Shown piece by piece: positions 32,496 through 43,654 of a DNA stretch of 64,000 nucleotides. The stretch is from Bombyx mori (lineage: Eukaryota; Arthropoda; Insecta; Lepidoptera; Bombycidae): the NCBI RefSeq assembly GCF_030269925.1, contig NC_085126.1, positions 746,501-810,500 on the forward strand. Reading direction: 5' to 3'. Below the pieces are notes generated by a model. That model saw only the letters and a program-made list of their open reading frames with translations, made no database searches and was not told where the DNA came from. The translations under genes and the position numbers were made by a program. Position 1 is the first letter of the stretch. Each line of letters starts with the position of its first letter.

Positions 32496-33079
32496 TGGGT
32501 AAGGGCTATTACAATCACGCTACATTTCTGCCGCGACAGTTGTCACTTAGACCCCATTTTCTTAATAACGATATCTTAAGAAATACGTTTTATAACATAC
32601 TTTTTTCATTATACCATCATATTACTAATTCCATGTCTTTAGTGTCCTAATCCAAAAGCGCGTCGCATCCGTTTTTAAGCCCCGCTCATAAGTGCTCTCT
32701 TGTGGCCCTACACGGAAAACTCTCAACGTTTTGTGCCAACAAGTTATCCCCCTACTACAACAGATAAGATAAAGACAGTAAAGTCTTCATTTAATGTTAG
32801 TAATGCTCCTTAAAACTGTTCTTTACTTGGAAGCAAACAGTCGTTTTAGTAAACTAATATTTGACGAAAAACATTCTTACGATCGAGTGTGTAGCTGTAT
32901 CTGCTGATCTAGCTGTATAGCTACAGTTCTTGACGTGTTCGTAGATGACTCCGAGGATATCCGGGTAGCGTCATTAAGATGCGATCGCGTCTGAAGCCCG
33001 AGTGTCGAGTGTCGAGGTGATTTACGGTTGAAATGGAACTTACCAGCTTGGATTGATGTGATGCGTCCGAAACCGACAC
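32496..33079. other. Anonymous DNA
   Basis: No feature is recognised. Confidence 0.4.
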
Positions 33080-33516
33080 CTTTTTTTTTGCTTAGATTTG
33101 TGGACGAGCTCACATCCCACCTGTTGTTAAGTGGTTACTGGAGCCCATAGACATCTACAACGTAAATGCGCCACACACCTAGAGATATAAGTTCTAAGGT
33201 CTCAGTATAGTTACAGCGGCTGCCCCGCCCTTCAAACCAAAACGCATTACTGCTTCACGGCAGAAATGGGCGGGGCGGTGGTACCTACCCGCGCGGACTC
33301 ACAAGAGGTCCTACCACCAGTAATTACGCAAATTATAATTTTGCGGGTTTGATTTTTATTACACGATGTTATTCCTTCACCGTGGAAGTCAATCGTGAAC
33401 ATTTAGTAAGTACGTATTTCATTAGAAAAATTGGCACCCGCCTGCGGGATTCGAACATCGGTGCATCGCTACATACGAATGCACCGGACGGCTTATCCGT
33501 TAGGCCACGACGACTT
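33080..33516 (-). repeat. Bm1 SINE, full length
   Basis: The complement of a whole Bm1, including the tRNA-like head ending GGCCACGACGACTT on the plus strand. The Jockey-like element is inserted within about 10 bp of its 5' end. Confidence 0.92.
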
Positions 33517-33719
33517 GATGTCGTACTTTTTTTTTTTTTTTTTTTTATGATTGAAGGATTACTGGTGGCCCGGAGGCCTTTCCAGTTTCACCAGGACAGG
33601 TGGGCGAGAAAAGGCTCAGCCAGGAGGGGTGGGATTTGCTAACAGCTGCCCGAGCGCCTCCGAAGGAGACCTAACAACTCAAGAGATCCGGCGAGAAACT
33701 CAGCGAGCTGATTCATGGG

Positions 33720-36596
33720 TTAGGTTGCACGGCGAACTCTTTGTCGAGTTCGACGAGTACGGTTACCGAGGTCCCTAAGCCTGCTCCTAGAGCTGAAGGC
33801 GTCTAGTGCAAAGGTTATTGGATCTGATGGATCCGTAAGGACGTGTCTAGGGCGTCGACGGTGACTGACTCCTGCATGATCAGGATTCGGGGAGTAGTCA
33901 GCGGCGGCTACGATAAGGCGATTATCATGACGCATAGCCTTATCAAAGTATCGTTCCGACGCTGACTTCATGTATTTCTGTATAGATTCGAGGCCCAGGT
34001 CGTCGTGTAGGTCAACGTTCCTCACGAACCACGGAGCTCCGACGGCTAACCTGCAAAAGCGGGATTGTAGAGATTGAAGGGTGTCTATGTGTGTGCGGGC
34101 CGCGTGAGCGAACACCACACTCGCGTAAGTCATGACGGGCCTTATGCAAGTTTTGTAAAGTGTCACCTTGTTCCGAAGGGACATTTTACTCCGCTTACAG
34201 ATTATGGGGTAGAGTCTACCGAGAATAAACGCGGCACGGTCACGGACTGATTTTATATGCGGGCGGAATGTCATCGATGCATCCAGGGTAACGCCCAGGT
34301 ACTTGACCTTCCTGGCCCAGGGTATGGATTGACTAAAGAGAGTAATCGGGGGTGTGAGATTCCTCCTCCTAATACGGGAAGAAATCCGTGTGGAGCTTCC
34401 CCTCTGAAATAGCACCGCAGTACTTTTCGCTGGGTTGATGTCTATGTGCCATTTTCGGAACCACTGTCCTAGGGCTAGGGCTGCGCTCTGAAGCTTCTTC
34501 GCGATTAGGGACTTGTTTCTACTGGAATAGTAAACAGTCGTGTCGTCGGCGAATAAAGCTAAATGGGTCGGCGGCGACCGGGAAATATCGTTAACGAATA
34601 AGCTAAATAGGAGGGGTGAAAGGACAGAGCCTTGCGGGACTCCAGCTGTGAGAGGTCGTGGGGAGGAGCGGGTTCCCTCGACTCGATATCGAAAAGAGCG
34701 GTTCGACAAGAAGTCCCGTATGATGAGCACGAGACTATCCAGCACGCCCATGTTGAATAGTTTGAAAATCAAACCGTTGTGCCAGACTTTGTCGAACGCT
34801 TTTGCGACGTCGAAGAAGAGAGCTCCCGTGTATAACGGTTTTGGTCGATTAAGCCCCACAAGAATGTGCTCCGTGAGGCGGTGCACCTGTTGAACGCATG
34901 AGTGATTTGTACGGAATCCGAATTGTTCATCGATGAGAATGCCCTTGGATGAGACGAAGTCTCTGAGGCGTTTGTAGAGCAGACGCTCATACAGTTTGCC
35001 TAGAGACATGAGGAGGCTAATCGGGCGGTAGCTCGTCGGATGATTTTTTGGTTTACCGGGTTTATGTATGCCGATAACGTCCGCTTCTTTCCACACCGCG
35101 GGAAAGATACAGTTCGCCATAGCGGCATTGAAAATAGATGCCAACATCACGATGAGTTGGACGGGTAGAAGTTTAATAACGCGGTTGGATATACCGTCGG
35201 AACCGGGAGCCTTGCGAGGACGTAGGTCTTTGATCAAGTCTTTAACTTCCATCGGGGTGACGGGTGGTAACGCATCCGAGGGTGGCAAGGAGACTCTGCG
35301 TTCTACCTCACTGTCTATTAATTCTACATGAACAGGGTCCACGGATTGAGTGCTGGGCGTGCACTGAGTTTGCAATGTATCGGCCAGCAACTCTGCTTTT
35401 TCGTCATCATCAAACGCCGCGAGTCGGCCTGAGGGGCCTACGAGGGGGGGCATAGTTACTACCGTATCCGATTTGAGAGTACGAGCTAAGCGGTAGTAAG
35501 ACCTTTGGGATGGCGCGAGTCCTTCTAAGAAATCAGACCATCTGGCATCTCGGACTTCGGCGATGCGAGACTTTACGTCGCGTTGTAGGGCACGCATTCG
35601 AATACGATTTTCCGCGGTAGGATACCTGTCGTAGGCGCGTATTGAGGCATTCTTAGCTCTAAGGAGTTCCCTAATATCATCGGACAATTTGAAGCGGTGA
35701 AGGAAGTCCTCCGCTACAACTTGTTTCGATGATCTATCTAATGTTGAGGTGATGTGTGACGTTAAGATGTCTATGGCTTCAGCGGTATCCTGAGGAGACG
35801 GGGTAGAGTCCGGGTTAAACGGGAGCGATGGTGGATCAGATTCAGCCAGGCTGATGCCCAGCGTGTGCCAATCCACCACAGTCCTCGTGACGGGAACGGA
35901 GTCGGGAGCGCGACCGAGCTTCATAACGACGGGACGGTGGTCTGAATCTAACTCTGAAACTACTTCGATCGAGTGTAAGCTCAGAGTTACGTTTTTTAAT
36001 AACGCTATGTCGAGTATATCCGGGCGATGCGCGATATTTAGCGGGTAGTGAGTCGGTGTTAGCAGAGCGACGATATCGAAGGCGAGATCATCGACTAACG
36101 CGTCAAGCCGCCTGCCATTCGGAGTTGTGGTGTGTGAGTTCCACCTGATGTGTTTACAATTTAGGTCGCCCGCCAGAATGACAGAGCTCCCCATGCCGAG
36201 CAGCGCCTCGATATCACTGCTTAGAACGATCTTATCCGGTGGAAGATAAACGGACGTGATAACGATCGGCGCGTGTCCCGTCAGTGAGATTCGGCACACT
36301 GATGCTTCGATATTAGCGAGCGCGGGAGGATCGAGCGGGACGCAATGCAGGGCTCTTCTATAGTAAATGACGGTACCGCCACCACGAGCAGAGAGCCTGT
36401 CGTTCCTGACCATGTTATAGTTCGCGATTTTAGGGTCACGGCGCGCGGGCTTAAGTAGGGTCTCCTGCACTAAAAAGATATCAATTTGATGGTCACGCAA
36501 AAAGTCAGAAACCTGATCACGTTGATTTGCGAGACCGTAAGCGTTAAAAAATCCTATCGTTACGGATAGGGGCTTTATTCTACTTATATACGCCAT
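33720..36596 (-). CDS. Jockey-like ORF2: endonuclease and reverse transcriptase
   Basis: A 958-residue enzyme for target-primed reverse transcription. The N-terminal 225 residues are an APE-type endonuclease: GFFNAYGL near residue 17, VQETLL near 42, GDLNCKHIRWN near 140 and the SDHRPV catalytic histidine motif near 218. The reverse transcriptase covers about 470-760: YRPISLL, FDVAKAFDKVW, GVPQGSVLSPLLF and the catalytic FADDT near 683. A thumb and a C-terminal tail follow, ending RRTRQRVRRAT. No stop interrupts it. Its ATG lies 3 nt after the ORF1 stop, so translation may depend on reinitiation. The endonuclease and reverse transcriptase signatures place it in the Jockey clade. Confidence 0.95.
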   Translation of the reverse strand: MAYISRIKPLSVTIGFFNAYGLANQRDQVSDFLRDHQIDIFLVQETLLKPARRDPKIANYNMVRNDRLSARGGGTVIYYRRALHCVPLDPPALANIEASVCRISLTGHAPIVITSVYLPPDKIVLSSDIEALLGMGSSVILAGDLNCKHIRWNSHTTTPNGRRLDALVDDLAFDIVALLTPTHYPLNIAHRPDILDIALLKNVTLSLHSIEVVSELDSDHRPVVMKLGRAPDSVPVTRTVVDWHTLGISLAESDPPSLPFNPDSTPSPQDTAEAIDILTSHITSTLDRSSKQVVAEDFLHRFKLSDDIRELLRAKNASIRAYDRYPTAENRIRMRALQRDVKSRIAEVRDARWSDFLEGLAPSQRSYYRLARTLKSDTVVTMPPLVGPSGRLAAFDDDEKAELLADTLQTQCTPSTQSVDPVHVELIDSEVERRVSLPPSDALPPVTPMEVKDLIKDLRPRKAPGSDGISNRVIKLLPVQLIVMLASIFNAAMANCIFPAVWKEADVIGIHKPGKPKNHPTSYRPISLLMSLGKLYERLLYKRLRDFVSSKGILIDEQFGFRTNHSCVQQVHRLTEHILVGLNRPKPLYTGALFFDVAKAFDKVWHNGLIFKLFNMGVLDSLVLIIRDFLSNRSFRYRVEGTRSSPRPLTAGVPQGSVLSPLLFSLFVNDISRSPPTHLALFADDTTVYYSSRNKSLIAKKLQSAALALGQWFRKWHIDINPAKSTAVLFQRGSSTRISSRIRRRNLTPPITLFSQSIPWARKVKYLGVTLDASMTFRPHIKSVRDRAAFILGRLYPIICKRSKMSLRNKVTLYKTCIRPVMTYASVVFAHAARTHIDTLQSLQSRFCRLAVGAPWFVRNVDLHDDLGLESIQKYMKSASERYFDKAMRHDNRLIVAAADYSPNPDHAGVSHRRRPRHVLTDPSDPITFALDAFSSRSRLRDLGNRTRRTRQRVRRAT

Positions 36597-36599
36597 TGA

Positions 36600-38267
36600 T
36601 TACCGGCGGAGTGAGGGGAGGACGTACGTATTTAATGACGCGTATACGTCGGCGTATTCTTGCACAACGGCGATAAAGTGTTGTGCAGTGGAGGCAGCGC
36701 GAATGGCGTCGCCCAAAGCGTTAACGCGCTCAAAGTTGATCGACTGAAAGAAGTCGATCGCTAAAGCGAGATTGTCGGACGCGGTCGGAGGGCAAGTCGC
36801 GGGAGAGGGACGAGTCGCGGGAGAGGGACGAGTCGCGGAAGAGGGAGTTGTAACCGTGTTCGTGTACGGCAGCGGTTTCGCCCAAGCCGAGACACTGGGC
36901 ACCGGCGCCGGAACGAACGCTGGCTTAGCCTGCGAAACAGAGGGTGCCGAGGCCTTGATGTCTGGGCCGGAAGCTCGGAGGCGGTTTTGGCGGGCGACGC
37001 GGCGATTTATTTTCGGGGCTCGGGGGCATCCGCGGTAATTTGCGGGGTGACCCTGTGTACGACACAGGACGCAGCTAGGCGGTTCCGTCGCGGTTTTTTG
37101 ATCGCGAGTGCAGAGGGCCGTGGCGTGATCTCCTAAACACTTGACGCATCGGGGGCGCGCGTGACAGTTACGGGAAGAATGCCCATATAATTGGCAGTTA
37201 TGGCACTGGCTAGGTGTGCCTTTCTTGTGTGGGGTTTCGACGGCGATTCCGGAAAGGCTACAGACCGTTCGGATGTTGAATATTTGCTTACCCTCGGGGG
37301 TAGGCTGGAGGGCGACGAGAACCATGTTATATGGCTCCCTTCCGCGACCTGTGTGCATGCGGTGTACGGAGTTAACCGGTAGGCCTTGTTCGAGAAGGTC
37401 GGCCTTGACTAGCTCGGCATCCAACTCTTTAGGGATGCCACGTATGACGGCACGGAGTTCGCGCTCCTCCTGGAGCGTATACGTGTGGAAACTTATACGC
37501 TCCTTACGGAGGTAAGAAGAGAGGGCCCTATGGTCGTCGGGTGTTCGAACCTTAATTTGAATGCCGTTCGCGAGGTTACGGGCATTCGTGAAGTTGATAT
37601 TTTTGGCCTTAAGGGCCAGGGAAACTCGATCCCAGGCTGCCTTCTCTTGGAGGATTACCGGGGGAGGGGTCTGGGTTTTATTTTGTGCCACCGGACGCGG
37701 CGACGGAGTGGCACGGGCTGGAGGCGCAACGGGAGTCTGAGGGCGGGGGCGCGACGCGTTCGCGGCTTTGCTAATTTTAGCGGCCGCGGGAGCTCGAGAC
37801 TCCGCGGCACGCTTCTTACCCTTTTGTACCAGGGTGAATCCATCCGTCGATGAGGCGAGAGCGAGGTCGACCTCCATCTCCGAGTCAGAGTCGGAGGACG
37901 AGGAGGCGGGCGCAGGTGACCTACGAGCAGGTGTTTTGGAGGGCACGACGGAGGCTGCGGATGATCGCGCTGCTGGAACGGTGGTCACGGCGGACGACGC
38001 AGCAGTTTTACTCGCCAGTATAGGCGACGCGGGAACGGCAGGCACGACGGAGGCTGCGGTGCTCGATGCAGAAGCTTTGCACGCAGGTACAGGCGACGCA
38101 GGAGCAGCGAGCTCGGCGGAGTCCACGAGAGGGCTCGCGGTGTGATCGGCCTTGAAGGCCAGAAACTCTGAGGCGAGCTGTGGGTGGCGAAGTCGGAGGA
38201 ATTCCGCGAATACAGCGTCCATGATCGCTGAGTGCCCAGGTGGGGCGGCCCCGGGTCTTGAAAACAC
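36600..38267 (-). CDS. Jockey-like ORF1: gag-like nucleic-acid-binding protein
   Basis: A 555-residue protein that would coat the element RNA. Residues about 45-210 are Ala/Ser/Pro-rich low complexity with an acidic serine cluster (SSSSDSDSEMEVD). Residues about 255-345 resemble the region that precedes zinc knuckles in Jockey ORF1 proteins. Three Cys/His knuckles follow near 350-410: CHNCQLYGHSSRNC, CVKCLGDHATALC and a third starting CVLCRTQGH. After them come TRPSPA repeats (near 475-490) and a helical C terminus. The first ATG of the frame, after a 360-nt leader, was chosen. The long antisense ORFs over this gene come from its GC-rich low-complexity sequence. Confidence 0.92.
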   Translation of the reverse strand: MFSRPGAAPPGHSAIMDAVFAEFLRLRHPQLASEFLAFKADHTASPLVDSAELAAPASPVPACKASASSTAASVVPAVPASPILASKTAASSAVTTVPAARSSAASVVPSKTPARRSPAPASSSSDSDSEMEVDLALASSTDGFTLVQKGKKRAAESRAPAAAKISKAANASRPRPQTPVAPPARATPSPRPVAQNKTQTPPPVILQEKAAWDRVSLALKAKNINFTNARNLANGIQIKVRTPDDHRALSSYLRKERISFHTYTLQEERELRAVIRGIPKELDAELVKADLLEQGLPVNSVHRMHTGRGREPYNMVLVALQPTPEGKQIFNIRTVCSLSGIAVETPHKKGTPSQCHNCQLYGHSSRNCHARPRCVKCLGDHATALCTRDQKTATEPPSCVLCRTQGHPANYRGCPRAPKINRRVARQNRLRASGPDIKASAPSVSQAKPAFVPAPVPSVSAWAKPLPYTNTVTTPSSATRPSPATRPSPATCPPTASDNLALAIDFFQSINFERVNALGDAIRAASTAQHFIAVVQEYADVYASLNTYVLPSLRR

Positions 38268-38403
38268 TCGCCTTGCGGCGAGGCCCCAACTTCTCGGACC
38301 TGAGCGGTTCTATTGAACACAGGTGGCGATGCGGCACGATTACTACAGGACAAAGAAAAAACACAACAAAACGGAATTAACAAAAAGAAACAGAACAATT
38401 AAA

Positions 38404-38590
38404 CACTTCCAGGAAAACAGTTTGTCGGCAGATGTACCACGAACACAGAAACAACAAAAGGAAACAAAACAAATAAAAACTTCCAGGAAGAGCACTTAGT
38501 CGGCAGATGTACCACGAACACAGGCCGCGCGAACAATGGCCGGGCTAACAAAAGCCGGGCGAACAAAGACCGGGCGATCGAGTGGTCGAT
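38404..38590 (-). repeat. Repeats in the LINE 5' UTR
   Basis: Two direct copies of about 63-70 bp share CTTCCAGGA and GTCGGCAGATGTACCACGAA (38404-38466 and 38477-38540). A run of short GCCGGGCGAACAAA-type units follows nearer the 5' end. Repeated monomers in a LINE 5' UTR can act as an internal promoter; this role is inference. Confidence 0.7.
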
Positions 38591-38714
38591 GAGCACGTCC
38601 GCACGTGACGGGTGCCTCTATCGGAATGATGATGTCGTACTACGCGCATCTCTTACTTCACCTTTTACTAGCTTGGGTAGAGGAACATACAGCCCATCTG
38701 CTGTAAGCAGTTTG

Positions 38715-39149
38715 AAGTCGTCGTGGGCTAAGGGATAAGACGTCCGGTGCATTCGTGTTGAGCGATGCACCGGTGTTCGAATCCCGACGGCGGGTACCAA
38801 TTTTTCTATATGAAATACGTACTCAACAAATGTTCACGATTGACTTCCATGATGAAGGAATAACATCGTGTAATAAAAATCAAACTCGCAAATCTATAAT
38901 TTGCGTTATTACTGGTGGTAGGACCTCTAGTGAGTCCGCAGGGGAAGGTACCACCACCCTACCTATCTCTGCCGTGAAGCAGTAATGCGTTACGGCTTGA
39001 AGGGTGAGGCAGCCGTTGTAACTATACTTAAGACCTTAGAACTTATATTTCAAGGTGGGTGGCGCATTTACGTTATATATGTCTTACGGCTCCAGTAACC
39101 ACTTATCACCAGGTGGGCTATGAGCTCATCCACCTATCTAAGCAATAAA
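38715..39149 (+). repeat. Bm1 SINE, full length
   Basis: It begins with the tRNA-like head (AAGTCGTCGTGGGCTAAGGG, then GTTCGAATCCCGAC) and ends CTAAGCAATAAA. It lies divergently from the Bm1 at 33080 with the LINE between them. Confidence 0.92.
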
Positions 39150-39424
39150 TAATAATAACAGCTGCTTTATAAGAGATGGGTTGTATGCGGCTAAAACATG
39201 ATGACCTCATTGAACCCGCGCAGAATCACATTTTTTCTGTATAGGCATACTGGTCCAAACATTAATAGAAAGTAAGTACCATAGTGCGCATTTGAAAAAA
39301 CAAAACTTGAACAAGTCTTAAGTATCGGTTTAGTTAGAAAAAAATCGTAGCCTTCCAAGGAATCCAAACCTTGCTTAATCAAATCCCAAAAGACTGATAT
39401 AGCGGATACTATACCTCTTACCTG

Positions 39425-39523
39425 GTACAGGTGGGTGGCATATTTACGTTGTAACCACTTAACACTAGGTGGGCCGTAAGCACGTTCACCCATCCACCAT
39501 CCCACCCATCACCAATAAAAAAA
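39425..39523 (+). repeat. Bm1 SINE tail fragment
   Basis: A short tail with GGTGGGTGGCATATTTACG and AACCACTTAACAC, ending CCAATAAAAAAA. Confidence 0.7.
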
Positions 39524-39532
39524 GGTTATATT

Positions 39533-39812
39533 TGAGTCGTCTATTATCAAAGGCGGCAATCTGTACATTTGGACAAAAAATTTTTATTGATATGTCAATA
39601 CAGATTTATTTGAATATAATCGTCTCCTTCAAAGAATACGGTTCAAAACCTGCATTAAATAAAGGTTAATAGTTAACCTGTTATTTATCTAAGATGTCGT
39701 TCCGAAGAGTTTTGTGACTGCCAATGGAATACAAAGTCAATAATTCGTTTTTCTGATTTACCAATCATTGTCCAAAAGTCAGATTGCCGCCTTTGATAAT
39801 AGTCGACTCATT
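39533..39812. mobile_element. MITE with 44-bp terminal inverted repeats
   Basis: The left end TGAGTCGTCTATTATCAAAG plus GCGGCAATCTG is matched in inverse at 39769-39812 (CAGATTGCCGC, CTTTGATAATAGTCGACTCA). The 190-bp interior is AT-rich and non-coding. The superfamily is not identified and a target duplication is not clear. Confidence 0.8.
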
Positions 39813-41107
39813 TTGTGTATTTAAATAGTTGTATCAATCATATGAATACGAGATCCAACAATTTTCTATTTTATTTCAATGAACTGTAAAGCCACTAGCT
39901 AGAATTACTGGCCAATAAATTAAGATTACCCTTAAGCATAGTACAGATTAACTTCAAGTGCTGTGAATTATTGGTCGGAGATTCCATTTTGAATTATTGT
40001 TCTAAAGATTATATTAAATTAGAATTCTACTTTGAATGGTACATAAATTAAATCTTTTTCTTCGAGATATCGCCTTTCACATTCTCCTCGCGTTCGTTCT
40101 GTCATTGATACGGGGGTCTCAACGACCTCGTATTCTTAATTTGACTAGAGTGGCAAAATTACCAATTCAAATATCCTCTGTATCAAACACCAAACAATTG
40201 TTACCGTGATACCGTTACCACCGAAGCAAAGTTCATCTCTACCCGGAACCGCTATATTCTCAACCGTGCGCCTAAAGAGATCATTTTCGAAATGCTTATG
40301 AGCTGGAGGATCAAATTAAAATTAGTAATAATCTATATCGAGACATTGTCTCACCACTCGGCTTCCTGTAGTTACTGTTATTGCATCACTGCATCCGTCA
40401 CAATGGACTACTGTCAATAAATTCCTTATTTTATTGTATATCCTATGTAGTATCAGTACATCAGCATATTGCAGTCGCTAACTGAAAGTTCCTGGCAGCA
40501 GATCGTAATATGAATTACCTAGATTTCGACCCCAAATGCCCAGGATGGATGGGGTATTTCCATCAAGAAATGTATGTGCTTCCTTAACCACTTATCATCT
40601 ACATTAAAAAAAAGTAATTGTCTTAAATACGAGTGTCGTAGATTGGTCCGACCATCCTGCCTAGATACCGTGTAGTAATCCTGGATTCATTCGTCCACAA
40701 TTCCCTGTTTGTTTCGGCAATAGTCAATATAGAGCTCGTATGTTATTATGTATAAAAATATCACCGTGAGCGCTTACAGCACCGAAGCATTCCATGAAAA
40801 GTAATGTTATTATTATGTTAAAACATGGGCTTTACCCTCATGCGAACGCTGGTAATATTACAGTGTGTAACAGATGAAAATTCCGTTGCTTTTGTTAGAA
40901 TTTTCATTATGAATCCTCGTGATTTTGCGAAGGTCGGAGGATCGTATGTGATAAAAGCCTCTCCGGATATTCACGAGATACGTTACTGCGACCTCCTTAT
41001 TCATATTCGGGGTGCCGAAATTATATTTGATTCATGTAAGATTTCTTAGCCACCATATTTTTTTCCTCCCCATACTGATTTTTAGAGAGACCATATCAGC
41101 GTAATCT
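39813..41107. other. Anonymous DNA
   Basis: No repeat from this window is seen. A 74-codon ORF at 40825-41049 has no recognised motif and is not called. Confidence 0.4.
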
Positions 41108-41265
41108 TAACTAGTAGGTGAGCTCACGGGGCTTAAACCTGACGATGTTGCTAACACGAACCCTAGCAAGAGCCGTGCTTCGCAGAATCTACCAACGGAT
41201 TGGAAACGTGACCCACTGAGAAGATCCGGCGAGAAACTCAGTGGACTGTGTCTGTGGGTTAATTT
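41108..41265 (-). repeat. Truncated LINE 3' UTR fragment (repeat K)
   Basis: Same order as at 2446: TAGGTGAGCTCAC, AATCTACCAACGGATTGG, then GAGAAACTCAGTGGAC. Confidence 0.65.
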
Positions 41266-41764
41266 ACTCGTCGAGGCCTTCGTTGCAAGCGACGGGTTCG
41301 TTGAGAACGATGACCGGAGCTACCATAAGTACTTAATTGGGAGAGTGCATTCTGAAGCCTTAAGTTACAGCGAATTTTGTTGCTATTAATATAGTTATAG
41401 CCGGGCTTAAGTATTGGGATGGCAGCCGATTCTAAGACCCCCTCATATAAGTTCAAGGTCCAGGAACACCGAGGACTTTTAAGGTTATGAGCTTTCCCAT
41501 TTCGCGTGCCTCATTTTCATTCCCATCTAACATCGGTCGTACCTTCCGGTGGCGGGAGGATACATCCTTAATAGATATTTACCCAATGACAGGGCACGCA
41601 CGAATATTTTTGTTACGAGTACTGTATTCTCTGATTCGGGCTTCCTTCTCCCATTTTCACGTGCACCCAACATAACCCTACGGCCTGCGCATCGCACCGC
41701 ATTTTTCTAACCGGAAACATGCTGTGGGTATATACATATACGCGCCACATCCCTATAATCTCGA
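41266..41764. other. Anonymous DNA
   Basis: No feature is recognised. Confidence 0.4.
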
Positions 41765-42262
41765 ATAGATTCGAAAATACATGAAGTCCGCGTCAAACGT
41801 TACTTCGATAAGGCAATGCGTCAAGATAATCGCCTTTTCGCTGTCGCCGCTGACTACTCCCCGAATCATCATCATGCATACATCGCCCTAGACACGTCCT
41901 TACGGATCCATCAGATCCAATAACCTTTGCATTAGACGTCTTCCGTTCTAACAGTAGGAGTAGAGACCCCGGTAGCCGTACCCGTCGAACTCGGCAAAGA
42001 GTTCGACGTGCAACCTAACTTAAACATCAACCCATTTCTCGCCGGATCTACTTAGCGGGTCGTGATTCCGATCCGGTAGTAGATTCATTCGCGAAGCAGC
42101 TACTCTTGAGTTATTAGGTCTCCCTTGGAGGCGCTCGAGTAGCTGTTAGAAAATCCCGCCCTTACTCTGGCCCTTAGGGCTGAGCCCTTACTCGCCCTCC
42201 TGTCCTTGTGAAACTGAAAAGACCTCCGGGTCGTCAGTAACCCCTCAATTATAAAAAAGCAT
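41765..42262 (+). mobile_element. 5'-truncated, diverged Jockey-like LINE (family J)
   Basis: Plus-oriented remnant of the ORF2 end (ATACATGAAGTCCGCGTC, then TACTTCGATAAGGCAATGCG) followed by the 3' UTR and a short A-tail. Many substitutions make it older than the full-length copy. Confidence 0.85.
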
Positions 42263-43654
42263 CCCTATCGGATACATTTGAAGTGGATTCTTTATAAAGC
42301 TAAAAATATGCAATAATGATTACCTGATGACATGGTTTTGATGAAAATTAAATGTTCTGGAATGGAGACCACGAATTGGTAAATGTAGAATGCCCAGTAA
42401 CTAGGTAGAGTGACGATATACGCATAATAGCAGACGGCGTTTAGAGACGAATGGCCCAGAACTAGGTCGCGTGGCATACCTTCTCTTCTTCAACCTGTGT
42501 CTACTCAATTCCGAGTATAGGTCTCTTCATATGCACTCCATTCTTTTCGGTCTCATGCCTTTCACACCCACTTCTCACCAGTTTTGACTAGGTCGGCAGT
42601 CCCCCCCTTGGTTGTCTGCTCACGTTGCAATGTTACGAGGTAATTCCACTACTTTTTTGCCCACCGATTGTAAGTGCGACGGCTGGCATGCCTTGAAGAG
42701 GCTTATCATCTCCAACAGTTGACTAAAATAGGTTGTTAATGAAATTAAATATGAAAATGCTGGCGTGTTGCAAAATCAACGTACCCCATACAAGACCATC
42801 AAGCTAGGTTTCTTGAGACAAAAGCATTTGGACCGGAAAGCAAAAACTAAGTACAAAGGTCCAAGATTAGCTGCTGGGCGAAAAAATCAAACCAAACTGA
42901 ACCTTGTCGACTGCGATACAAAAGTGAGTTTCATTAGACGTTATTCCGATACATTTATTTTTGCCTATCTGTTTTATCTGTGTAAATTAATTAATTATCT
43001 TAATTAATGAAAAACGTTCTCAAAGAATTCTCCTCATACATCCCGAGGCTCTGGAACAATTCCTTGTAATTTACTTAACGATAACTTTTATTTATGTTTT
43101 GCGACTTCCGGGCGAGTGGGTCTTGTATTAAAGCAGGTCGTGAATTTTTTATTTATCGCTAATTTGTTTCCGTCCACATTGCCCTAGAGAGATCGCTCTA
43201 AGCGATAAGGGCACCCTTTGTTATACATTTATATTGTCACTCCCTTGGCTGTTGTTCATTCCATTGGGCTGTTTCAATGAAGAGTTAGTGTATTTAAATC
43301 CACGATCATTCATCATGTTTTTATCTTACACCCTGGGTTTCCTAAACCAGCTCTTTCGCTCTCTCCCTCCCTCTCTCTCTCTCTCTCTCTGTATGTGGGA
43401 CGTTGGTTCCCGACTCAGTAAGTTCTGTTTCAGTCGATTATCTTCGCGACACACATACTGGGTCTGAACAAAACAATTAATCCCCGGTCGGGGATAGATA
43501 CGGAACTTGCCCAGCAAGGTATTCTAGGTCCCCAATGTACGTCTACGATTCAACAAATGAGTAATTGCACATACGCACCTGGGACTGCCACACGGAGGTC
43601 CTGAACGCGTGCACTGTTTTAGATTCATCAGGCCCTTTTAATAATACTAGAGGT
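42263..43654. other. Mostly anonymous DNA
   Basis: A CT dinucleotide run lies at about 43372-43391. The minus strand at 42485-42550 reads DRKEWSAYEETYTRN, which may be a decayed RTE-like C terminus (weak). No gene is supported. Confidence 0.4.

Larger units (their letters stand above)
33527..38629 (-). mobile_element. Full-length Jockey-like non-LTR retrotransposon
   Basis: A 5.1-kb element on the minus strand: 5' UTR, ORF1 (gag-like), ORF2 (endonuclease plus reverse transcriptase), 3' UTR and an A-tail (the T-run at 33527-33546). The 11-bp direct repeat TGATGTCGTAC at 33516-33526 and 38630-38640 bounds it precisely. Both ORFs are open, so it may be competent. It is GC-rich compared with its surroundings. 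Truncated relatives lie at 14145, 22997, 41765 and 61795. Size and organism fit the Bombyx element BMC1, but I have not confirmed that identity. Confidence 0.93.

Noticed and set aside
34540..36048. Several plus-strand ORFs of 60-117 codons
   Set aside because: They lie opposite the conserved ORF2 endonuclease and reverse transcriptase motifs.
37485..38145. Long plus-strand ORFs opposite the Jockey-like ORF1
   Set aside because: They are antisense shadows of a GC-rich low-complexity coding region and show no domain of their own.
40825..41049. 74-codon ORF in otherwise anonymous DNA
   Set aside because: No recognisable domain, and a single ORF of this length is expected by chance.
43372..43391. 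CT dinucleotide run as a functional element
   Set aside because: A short simple repeat with nothing around it that suggests a promoter.
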